Assembly (NCBI GenBank): GCA_021234535.1
Contig: CM037830.1
Span: 7,443,252 to 7,507,251, forward strand
DNA from: Stichopus chloronotus
Taxonomy: Eukaryota; Echinodermata; Holothuroidea; Aspidochirotida; Stichopodidae
DNA length: 64,000 bases
Direction: 5' to 3'
The first letter of the stretch is position 1. Each line of letters begins with the position of its first letter. Of the stretch, positions 12,801-24,800 are shown piece after piece. Made by a program: the position numbers and the translations under genes. Under the pieces are notes generated by a model that was not told the origin of the DNA, searched no databases, and worked only from the letters and a program-made list of their open reading frames with translations.

Positions 12801-15800
12801 TATGAATGCTTGGTAAAAACAAAACAGAGCCAGCATCCACAATCTTGGACAAAATTGTTGGGACACTTTGTCATACATTGCAAATATAATACTGAATTTT
12901 ATGTGGGAGGATAATATGAAACCCCGCCCCCCTTTCCAATGTTGAGCACTATAGAAGTGAATGTACCCTTTGAACAGCAATCCTATAGCCAACATTGAAC
13001 GGGGGCACAGGGTGTCCCAAAGTATTTTGTCCAAGATTGTCTGAGTTTTTGGGGGGCAATTTTGGAGTGAAATTTTGAAAGAAAATTGAACATTTTTGGA
13101 CAAGGTGCATCACAAAAATTAGTTATCGAGGCCTATGAGTCTGGGGATTTTCAAATTAAAGTATTCTGAATTTCGACTATGAACATGACAAGTTTAATTT
13201 AAAATTGGGTGTTTTATTTGTATATGTTTTTTTGAACACGAGTGATCATGAATGAATAGATTGTTTCATAGTTTTGTATGCGGACAGAAATTGTTGCGTT
13301 TACAAATAACATTGATGGGCAGCTGTTGCATTGCGTTGCAAGAGGAGTGTTAGGGTAATTGTAGAATGCTGGTAAGAATCCCAGTTATAATATATTCTGA
13401 AGTAGCTCCACGTTCTACCAAAATGAGTAAAAGTCAGAACTGTCGATTCAGCTTAATATTAAAATAATGGTAGAACGTTAGTAAAGGCTGGTCTTTTTAC
13501 ATTTTTGGCCGCTAAATCAAGATTTGTGACTGCCATTTTTACATTGCATGAAGCTGGTAACATATGTAATCTTCAGTCTTGTAATCTGCGCAATTTTCCA
13601 ACGGGTTGCTTAAATAGTTTCCTGTCAAAACATTTGGTAGAACGTGGGTTTCCTTAACCTATACTATGGGACACTGTTGTTAGGTCTAAATCAGCTTGGA
13701 TGGGGAGGCCGGGTTTCGATTCACGGCATGACCATAGTGCTTTTCACTGCTCAATTATCCATTTATAAATGCAAATGTTTGTCAACTTCTCATTTTTTAT
13801 TCATTCCTATATAACATAGAGTAATGTATATATTAATATAATGAAATAGCTCTAACAACAAAAATGTACTCTGAAGTCCGTTGAAACTTCTTAAAATGAC
13901 TAACATACTATAGTGCACCATGTACGGTACAATAGAATGGGTGACACAATGTCACTGTTATATGAATATGAACAAACGTCACATCTATTAAATTTACATT
14001 TTGGGGGTTTCTTTTGTGTAATGATAGTACACTTTTTTACTGAGATTAATCTGCAAGTCAGGCATAATAGTCATTAAGCGTACTTACTTTAATACCAGAC
14101 ACCACATCATCACTGTGAACAATTTGAATAAATAACACACATACATTGATCTCATTCAACTGACCACTAACATGTTAGTTTTTTTTTTTTTTTAGTTTTT
14201 AGTTTTTTGTTGTTTTTGTTTTTTTTTTTGTTTCTTCGTTACCTGTCTCAGTATCAGAGTTCGAGCTGAAAGTACGTTATTTGTATCATTCAAAATGTTT
14301 TAAAGTAGTTTCCTGGTCGACAAGATGCATTGGACTTTTGATGTTACCTCTTCAATGACTGCATTTTATTTAGCACATTTTGTGCAAATACATGGATTTG
14401 ACTGACTTATTCGTCCCTTTGCTCTGTAATAACATTGCCAACATTCACACAATAATATTATTACAGTACACCAACTTCAATATAGGTCCCAAACATGCCG
14501 AACATGCACTGCTGATGTTTCTTGTTGCAAGGAAGATCAACCCCCATTTTGCCGTTTGAGTTATTTCAAACTGACACTTTTACCTGTGCCCTGGGCATGC
14601 TTCTGGCCCGTAGAAATTCTCAGACAATCTTGGACAAAATTGTTGGGACACTTTGTCATACGTTGCAAATATAATACTGAATTTGATGTGAGAGGATAAC
14701 ATGAAACCCCGAACCCCTTTCCAATGTTGCGCGCTATAGAAGTGAATGTGCCCTTTGAACAGCAATCCTATAGCCAACATTGAACGGGGGCGTGGCATGT
14801 CCCAAGGTATTTTGTCCAAGGTTGCAGGTCAATAGGCACCACCTTTTTAATTTGAGCCAAAACATCTTTAGCAGAAGTGACCCCTGTGGGTACTGTCTTT
14901 GAACATTCCTTCCAATTATGGGAGTGTTATTTTTAAGTCAAACAATAATTTCAGCAAAACCAGGTCCTGCCCAGGTAAATTGGAGATTAATGTGCAAATA
15001 GCCCATAGAGGGATGCTCTCATATCCTGCACCTAACTCTAACATAACCACTATTAAAGCCTAAGCTACATGGATAACCCAATGTTATAATTTTGTCATAT
15101 AGCGTACTGTAATATGCACAGATACTTTTGAGCCATTATTGTTATCGTTACTTGAGCTTAAGTAGTGGCACCAGCCTATAGGCTTAGGCTTGTTACCTTA
15201 CAGTAAATATCAATATTGCCATTTTATGTTCGGTTTTTCCTTTTACCACCATTGTATGTATGAAGAATATTTGTCTCTAATTTACAATCAGTGCCTGGAA
15301 CCAGGTCTCTGTGACATGTGGTCGCAGTAGACTATTACAAATCCCCATGTATAGGCCCTGTGTTGAAATCAGTGGATCGTTGGCGATGAGATACGCAACT
15401 CAGTGGATTGCCCTCTCTTTTATTTTGCAATGCTTGCATCATGTGTTCCAAAGTGTTCATTGGCTTTACTCAAAGTGAAAAGAAAACTGAAAGTTGCTGT
15501 AAAAGTTTACAGGAATACCCAAAGTTATTTATTGTCGTTGTTGTTGTTTTACTGCAGGATCCACTGATGTGATAGCCTTTGATACAACAGGAGTGAATGA
15601 CCCTGTGACATCAGCTTTACAGATAGCACAGGGTGAGTCAATCAGCTGTTAGCTGCTGCAATTTATGCCTTGTTGAATGCAGAGCTTGTACGTTGATACA
15701 AGTTGTTTTATTGTCAGTCCTGTACTGTTCTGTTTTAAACTGCCGTGTGCTTATTTTATTTCACTATACCTGCTGCTTGATAAATGGGAAGAATAATGTA

Positions 15801-18800
15801 CATGCCTACATCTCTCCTTGCATACATGTCTCAGGACAGTAAATTCACGGCGCGCACTCCCTCACCTCATATAACCTATGCATTTCCGTATTGACCATTG
15901 TCTAGCATCTGGCAATTTTTTTACAAATACATAGATGGAGTTAAACAATACTTAGACCTTTAGTGTACAAATTCTTAGCAAAATGTCTGCACTCTTGGCA
16001 GTACCAGAATGTGTGGGGTAGTGATAATTTGTGGTACCAGAACTCTTCATATTCACAGTATGTAAGAGTGTAGCCCTTGTGCTGAGTTAGGTGAATTAAT
16101 CACCCATGAAGAAAGAAAAACAAACACAGGAACCATTCAAGTTCTCTGCATCACTCTTGGGTAGAAATTTCTGACAATTGGTACCTTGAAACTTGTTTGG
16201 TCTCTTTTATTATGTCTCTTTTATTGAGGTCTACAAATAGCGATGACGGTGAGTGAGATTGCTCACTCTTGCAGTTTTACAGTGGTTGTAATTATGCAAT
16301 GAATTTTTTTTATAGTATTTCAATATGCAATTAACCTCTTCCTTACAAGTCTCTCTGTGTAAAGGAATATTTACTTAACCATGGATACTAAAAGTTTACA
16401 ACCCTTTTATATGTGGTCTATGGAATCTAGGTAGCATCATTCTTAAAATAAGAATAAGCAAGCAAAGGTGGGCCTGTCCAGTAATGGCAGTCCTTGCAAC
16501 ATCAATGTGTTTTGATTGGTGTAATCGCTGCACGTGTACCAATCTTATTTTTTGTTCATAAAAATGTCTGTATCATTCCCATAATTTTTCACATCATCAT
16601 ATAATTTGTGTGGAATGGTCACAAGCACGGATCGTTTTGGAACAACATATAGACACCTTTACTTGATTTCCACCCTGTAGTGGATAGTACCATCTTTTTT
16701 AGAAAGTACCATCTCTTTGGATAGTACTGTCTCTTTGGATAGTACTGTCTCTTTGGATAGACCTGTCTTATTGGATAGTACTACCTTTTCTGATCTATAA
16801 TTTATCCATCTGTTTAGATATTATCATCTTTTTCATAATGCCATCTCTTCGGCTAGTACCATCAGATCTCAGTAGTACCGTCTCTTACGTTGAAGCATTT
16901 CTTTGGATAATACCATCTCTTTGGATAGTGCTATCCCTTGGGATAGTACAGTACCATTTATTTGGATAGTACCATCTATTTGAATTATACCTTCCCTATG
17001 GATAGTACTGTCTCTTTGGCTATAGATCTATAGAACAGTCACTATTTCGTTTATTTTGCAGTACTTTATAATTGGAAGTGTAAAGGCATGTGCAGACATA
17101 TTGCCCAATCCACTATGTTCGTATCTGCAGAAAATTTCCTCAAAGCTTCTCCTTGAAGAGAAGAGACTTCATTAGAATTCACATACTGCTCAATATTCCA
17201 TACCTCATTTACAGTTCTCAATTACCCTTCCTCACATCATGGGTTTATTGCAGGTAAGAAAAGACCAGACAAAAATTATGAGAAAAGAAAAACAAGTGCT
17301 TGAAAGGCTGCTGCTCGCTCTAGGTTGTGATATTGAAAGCGAAGTCGTGTGTGTCAATCCTCATGATCTGTAACAACAATGAATGATGAATTCAAAGAGG
17401 AAAAAGATTATGTTCTAAAAGGAGAGAGAAATTACGGAAGACTGGTGTGGTTCATAACTTAATATGTATTGAATATTGGAAAATGGCAGTCATGGGAGGT
17501 GAGAGCTACCGAGAGACACTGTGTTGGAAAATATGTCTGTTGCCGTGGGGATGGCATTGATAACTATGGTCACTGATCCTGGTGTGTATAGCAGAACGGT
17601 AAGGGCAGGTCTTATTCATCAGTAGGACATCTCGGTGAATGAAGAAAGACTTTTGAGGAAACAAAATTGGATTTGTTGAAATTTTCAACTTGTAGTGGTT
17701 GAATGTGAACTGATCCCTTTCATATGTAGGTTCAGTTGGTAATATCATAGTAGGTAAATATACATGTTTTGGAGTAACCATGTCTCTTAGTGTTCAACCA
17801 CCCAAGCAGTACTCTCCACAAACCTGCAGTGCTGTTGTAACATGGAAGTTCCTCACACTTGTCGTTTGCAACCTTTCAAGACTGTGTTTGATTACAACAG
17901 GGTTTTATCAAATACAAATTTATCACATAAATATTTCTCTCCAGTTGTCATCTTGATGTCATCATATTGTTTGTGAGCTACTGTATGTAGACTGAATGTT
18001 ATCTTGTATTACTCTTGCCATCATTAACCTTTCATTAGCCTTTTGTTCTACTGCCTTTGGTGTCACGCCGTCATTAGACCGCACAAAGTGCCTCCGTATT
18101 CCAAGCATCAGTAGCATGCCACTGTTTTCTCATCTCACTTCATGTATCAACCTCGTTGACTAATGCAGAACTTAATGTATTAACATTCCACTCATAAATG
18201 AACATCTGAATGATTTAATGTTGCACGTCCGTCTCCTCTCCAATCGAATCCAGGATTTTCGGTGGGTTTAGACATCTGTTCCGTCCATCACAACAACTAC
18301 CTCCTGAGGTACACATTATCCTTCCTGGGGTACGGGTTCTTTGGTGATGTTGTGAAAGAAAGTGAAAACCTCCGTTGGATGGGCCCTAACAGATACGGTC
18401 TGGCAGGTAAGTCGTGAACGCCGTTGTGAAACCAAGACACAAGATGATTTTTGCCCTTGGTTGCTGGGGTGTGAAGGTTGTATGCTTTTCAATGCTTTTT
18501 ACTTTTAACTTTGAATAAGACAGAAACAAATCAAGTGCTTTGTAGTCTTTTCATTTTTGATTGCTTGGGAGAAGTTGTGGCTCTCAGATATTCTCCCAAA
18601 GCATTTAAGGAAGATATTAATTTTGATGACAGTATATCTTGACTGTAAAGATCATTAATAAGAACTACAGACAGAGTTGTAGTTTTATATTATACTGTAT
18701 TCTTACATTTTCCACTTCCAGATCATCTTCAGTGGTATTGGCAGTCTGTGGAGTGTTAATTCCTTACATGCACATACACATTGCTATCATATTACATATT

Positions 18801-21800
18801 TACTTCGCTATGCTATTTTCATTTACAGTTCACTAGAAATTTAGTTACCATTGCACAGGAGTTACTATCCTGTAGAGTGGGCTGTGTATGTTCCGTACCC
18901 CTTTAAGGCTGCTAAATACTCAAGGGAGCTACATGTGTGCTACATACTCTAAAGCAAATTATATGGATCTTATTTATTTTATGTCTTTCCATTGGTTATA
19001 TTGTCTGCTTCAATCTATCACAAGAGAAGCTGAAAATGCTGAAGTATTAAAGACCTCTGTTTTCAACTGCATCTGTGTTACATGTAGCAGTACTTCCTGT
19101 CTGAGTTACTATATTTATCTATAAATTTCATTTAGTTGTAGTCTGCAGGTCCTGCACCAACCATTCTGAGCACACACGTACAGTCCCAAGGACAAAACGT
19201 GTTCTAGCTTATAGTTTCATTGTTTTTCAACATAGTAATTGTTAATGTCCATGAGAGGGATAAATTACATGAAAAAATAGTTGGAATAGGGGGACTTGTA
19301 AGTTGTTTTTGTAAGGATGGGTCAACCTATGGTGTTCTTGCACTTTCATTTTGGTATGTTCTACTGGTTGATGGAGATTCTTGTTTTGACATTTGACCTA
19401 CAGGTTTCATGAAATACATGGGTAACCGTTCGTACCACGGTATCGTCTCTTATCTTCCAAATGATGATCACAGTCACTCACCTTGGGACAGTGAAATCTG
19501 CAGAGCAGGGTAAGAATTAAAAGGGACAAAATTAAAGCTCTTGTCCACACTGCTGAAAGCTGTTCGGAGTGGCATTTTAACAAGAAATTTCTCTTCTCAT
19601 GTGTTCAGTTAACCGATTTTCATTTTATGTATTCATATAAATGCATATTCTAAAAAAGAACGCACCTGTCATAATCGAAAGTCTTACCCTTACAAAAAAC
19701 CTTCAGCATTGGAAATAATAAATGTCTGTCTTCTCAGAAAAATGGAAAAGTTATCCCCATTTTTAAAAAATGTCCCGGTATGCATTTAAGTAACTACAGA
19801 CCCATCTGTGTGCTACCTGTAGTCTCCAAAATAGTAAAAAAGTATATCAATGTTCTGAGCAGTGGTTTACTTCATATTTATCAAGTAATAAACAAAGTGT
19901 TTATGTAAATGAAACTATGCCAGACTCTATGTCTGTATCATTGTGGAGTGCCTTAAGGATCAATCATTGATGACAAAGAGACTTTCAATGAGATTAAGGA
20001 ATGACTGTAAATATTTATCAATGTTGTGTTGATGATAAAATGGTCATTAATACTGATGAAACAAAGAGTATGCTAGTTTTGTTCAAAACAAAGACAAATT
20101 ATCCTTTCAGATGGTGATATCTTACCTGTATATATGGTTGATCAAAGATTAGACAGTAGTAACAAGAAACAAAAATCACTTGGGAATTTGGATTGATTTA
20201 AATCTAACATAGGACCAAGAAATAAATCATGTGTCCAAGACTCTTGGCTCAAGACTAACACTTTACAGAAGAATCAAACTTCATAATGACATACCAACTT
20301 GTGTTTAGTATTTTGATGGATATATTTTATCTTACATTGGCTATTGTAGTCTCATATGGAGTTCAAGTACCAAAGGGAACTTAGAGAGAATAGAAAAACT
20401 TTTGAAGAGTGCTGCTAGAATGAATGAATGAATGCTTTGTTTGAAGGCAGATAGATTGATCTTTTCAATAGACGTGGATGGCACCTATATGATGAAACAA
20501 TTAAGTGTAAATGGTTGTGCAGGATATGCAAATTGTTAAATGACCTCGGTCCATCTTTTATGAAAGATTTATTCAAACACACTCGAAAAGTTCATATTTG
20601 TGCTTTAAGGTCTACATCAACAGTAAACCTATTCATGCCAAGGGGAAATACCAAGTTTCATAAAAGGAAAGTTTCATTTACTTGAGTTAAGGAATGGAAT
20701 TAATTGCCAACTAATTTTTGATTCCTTGCTGAATGGCAAATTAATGAATCTATGTGATGATGATGTCGTGTGTGTATATGACTTGACTAATTCATGCTTG
20801 GTTTGTATGTTAGTCATATTGAGTAGATGATCCCTAGTGTTTTTGGTGGAGGTCAAAGATTTTTACACCTTTTCTTTCTTTTGTGGTATACATTCTGCCC
20901 GTTTTATATTTATGGAATTTTAAAGAGAGCCTCAGTTAAGATTAGTCATGGCTTATTAAGGCACCGTCTTGAAACTAGGTTGAAATGAATGAATGAACAA
21001 ATGAATGAGTGAATAAATAAATGAATAAATAAAAAGTGCTAGAACCTCCGTTGGCTGGGAGGTTTGAGCACACTGTGTTGTCCATGAAAAGTTCATTTTA
21101 AAATGTCAAGAATTTTAATGGAAATGGTGTAAAATGGCTCAATAAGTCAGAAGACACACTCCTTGTCTGGAGGATTTTTTTTCTTTAATTAAACCTTCCT
21201 TTGTAGGGTTGCTTCAAGTCTCTTTTGAGTTGGACTACTGGACTATTACACTATCCTATAACCTAGGAATATAGCTGGTACCGCAGAGTGAATGTGAGCC
21301 GGACTGAATTACTTGTACTTAGCAAGTGCTCTACCACAGGGCCCTGTTGGTTTGGCCCCTGACTGTGTCATCAGTAGATGACATAATGCTGAAGTAAAGG
21401 GCCTTGTTTAGTTAGACTGCTAGTCTATATTGCAATCAGCTGATGTATAGGTAGTACTTCAGAACTATATATGTGGTGTTAGACTATTGGTATACATTAT
21501 CTGCAGCTTGCATACCGCTCAACAATGTTTGCTCTTGCAATCCATTTCCATCGTTAGAGGTAGAAGACAAGAACTTAACTTCATCAGTCCTTTCTATATT
21601 AATATTTCACCCCTCCTCTGGTGCTGGCCTCATTTATCCTTTGCAAGTTTTCTGACAGTACCTGTCTGATAACTGGCTGTTGGAAATGGCCAGAAAGAAT
21701 GTTTGGGTGGGTTTTTTGGTGTGTGATTTATTTCATGATGTCTGTTTTTGTTTTTTAAAATCTAGCTTGCATATGCAGCTCCTAGGTCCTGACTGACTGT

Positions 21801-24800
21801 TTCTTCTCTCAATCATATTACATTTTATTCTTCCTTTCAGTTGTCTTGTTTGTAAAGAGAAAGGGGAATACATTCCATTGAGTTCAGAAGATGTCAACCT
21901 TAATGAACCAAACCAAAGCAGTACTGCAAAAGGTTTGTTGGATAGAGTGCTTAAAGAGATTGTCTCTGTGGAGAAATGAAAGAGGGGGGATGGGGTTTGT
22001 AAAATCTTTTTGAACAGGTTTGTGCTGACTGAACTATGCATACCAGTTCCATTCTCGGAGAAGCAGTATTACTAACAATTTGCAGGGTAAAAAACTAGTG
22101 GATGTGAGACGTGACTGATCATGCTAATTATTGTTAGCATTGCCATGTTGCTGCACCCATCTGAATCCTCATTAATGTATCATATTCAACTCAACAGGCC
22201 CCTTCGTGGGAATCAAATCAGTGTTAATTTGAGATGACTTTGCAGATCACCTTATTACAGTACAATATATAATGAGACAATGGATGACACAGATCACCTT
22301 ATTACAATACAATATATAATGGGACAATGTATGACAGATTTTTAATTTGCAATAAAGTCACTGATTATCTTGTATAGATGAAAAATGACAAAGTGCACCT
22401 GAATTACTGGATCTTATACAAACTTTATTCATACCAAGTTTGCCAAAAAAAGGGTTGGGAACCTTGTTCAATACCAGCACACTGAAATGGTCAGAATTCT
22501 CTTCAGATAGGATAGTTTACAGTACAGCAGTCCTTGCATCAGGCACTTGGGTACCCGGCTACCCAGGTACCCGACCGACAAAGTCAGGACCCGGTTCTGA
22601 AACTTTCACCCGGATCTTAACTTAAAACTTACACAGATTGTATGTGTGGTAAAAAACATTAATGTGTTTCTAACTGGAACACTTCATTGTCATACCTCAA
22701 CATAAGGTAGACCTACATGGTGTTATATCAATGTACAAAGCAAAATGTGGTATTATGGAGTTACAAAGAAATTGTAGTGTAACTGGAAGTTATGTTTTGG
22801 GGTTCACAGGTACTTGACTGACCATGGATTTCGAGTACCTGAATCCAAGTTTTTAACCCCTTGCAAATACTTGTTTAGAGTGTTAAAAATTGATGAAGAT
22901 GTTAAACCATATTGAACAAGTCAAACAATTCATATCATTTCTGTGAATGAAGATTAATTTAAAGGTATCACCTCTGGTTGCTGCTTTAAACCAGTGTTTC
23001 TCAAAGTGGTCCCCATCTCCCCCCAGGGGGCATTGGGCAGTCAGGTGGACTCTACAGAGTACACAGGGAAAAGGGGCACATTGGTAGGATACTGATTTGG
23101 GTCCCTGGCTGAACTATGTAGGGCACAATAAGACATCCAGCAGAGTCTGTTAGTATGTTAGTTCTTGCGCTTTGCTTTCAAAATTTCTTTGACATGACTG
23201 GAAGAGTCAATATTTGTCTGTTACTCACAATGATGGAAAACACATTTGTAATCTCAAAGCATTGAACCAAACTCACCCTTCATACCGCTGACTAAACCTA
23301 CAATTTCCCTTTCTACGGTGTTCCACTTTCAAACTATGCCTGCCTTTTACAGGTTTTTGTTGTTCTTGCAAATAGAAATAGTTAACTAAGAAAAAACAAA
23401 TCATTTTGAACATCGGATTGTGAATGGTAGAAGTAGGGGAGGTAGGGAAGATGCATTGGGCTCGTTCAAGATGGTCCAAAGAGGAGGTTAGTTTAGGAAA
23501 TTTAGAGAACCACTGCTTAAGACTGATTTGTTTTGATTCTGATTTCTTTTTGATTCAGATTCCAACATGTGGGAAATGAGACATGGAGAGTTCAATGCAA
23601 TTAATGCAGCTATCCTTAGTTGCACCTCACTGAAAGCACCAGGTGGTGTTTCGCCAGCAGCACATCTTGGAAACGGGTGCGTGGACCTGGTCTTGGTGAA
23701 ACGATGTTCAAGACTGCAATATTTAAGATACATGTTACGTATCGCCCTCAACGGTAATCCAGTAAGTTCATTTCAAAATTCACCGCTAATTATGTCGCTA
23801 CAAGATCAACCTTTGACCTGTCTTTGATGAGTAGAGAAACTATGAGCTAAGTAATGAATTATTAATGACTGCTGTGACGAATTCATCATCCCAAGCAAGT
23901 AGGGCTGCTGTCCATGTGTCATACATACAGCACTACAGTCACATGAACTACATATTGCATTCTAGCTTTTACTTGATCTATTCCCTTTACTTTTAAGGGG
24001 GGGGGGATATATATCGTCACCCCTCGAGTGGTGAATATAAAACCATTGACAGGCTGGCATCACTTTCATATCTCAGCACAATATCCACACGCTCACCTGC
24101 GATATTTGCCATCCCTTATCGAAATAGCCCCTCACGATAAAAAAAAACAAAACAAGATGTTATTTGTTCATATGGCATGAGGTGGTGATACTGTCTTGGA
24201 CAAAAGTATCAGCAGATCAATTTACAGCCAATGAAAGGTATAATTATGCGTTGATTGAAATTAAAAGCTGAGCTATGGTTCGGACTGTAGAATCAATTTG
24301 TGTAAGAACAAGTTTAAATTCTCATGCACCTGTTGACCCTTCATTGTCATTTACAGCCAACCACCAGGTGTGTCAGAACAGCCATAATTTGATTCAAATA
24401 TTTTTGTATCACACTATTATATACTTTTGTATTTACCATTTCAAATTCATGGGTCTGAATTGCACTGTGTAGTTTTTATATATGTTTTATAACTTTTTAA
24501 TGTGTTCACTTTCTTCCTTTCAAATCTCTGCAATTAAGTGTCAGTTGTTTTTTTTTGTGTTTTTTGGTTCTTGTTGATACTTTATGATCCTACTGTCGCA
24601 CAGTTCATATCATTGCTTCAAGGAAGGAATTAGCTATAGGAACATAACAATTAAGTACTCTCATAGACTCTCAATGATATTGCTGAGGGTTTACATATTG
24701 ACCAATGTAAAAACAAAAGCTATTTCCTAGAAAGGCAGATCTCTCTTTTACCCCAACTTTCTCTCTTTGTTTTGTTTTTTGTGTGTGTGTGTGTGTCAGC

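Larger units (their letters stand above)
8943..15557 (+). other. CERK intron, 6.6 kb, repeat-rich
   Basis: This intron contains a short tandem repeat at its 5' end, two copies of the dispersed family of about 570 bp, a degenerate tandem array at 12100-12720, two 202-bp inverted-repeat elements and a third inverted-repeat candidate. They are listed separately. T-rich tract at 14179-14232. Confidence 0.85.
21933..23558 (+). other. CERK intron, 1.6 kb
   Basis: It holds a 47-bp direct duplication, one copy of a CAGGTACCC-headed dispersed repeat, and an hAT-like element next to the downstream acceptor. Confidence 0.8.

Noticed and set aside
12687..13103. 138-codon minus-strand open frame with a partial copy at 14580-14819
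   Set aside because: The shared protein-like stretch is only the 202-bp inverted-repeat element read through; no protein family is recognisable.
21245..21345. Possible tRNA-derived SINE (GTGCTCTACCACAGGGCCC stretch)
   Set aside because: Only a fragment resembles an anticodon-arm remnant; no paired promoter boxes or second copy were seen.
24010..24140. Short inverted segments CACCCCTCGAG / CGTGAGGGG as transposon ends
   Set aside because: Only about six consecutive matches align well, which is too weak.
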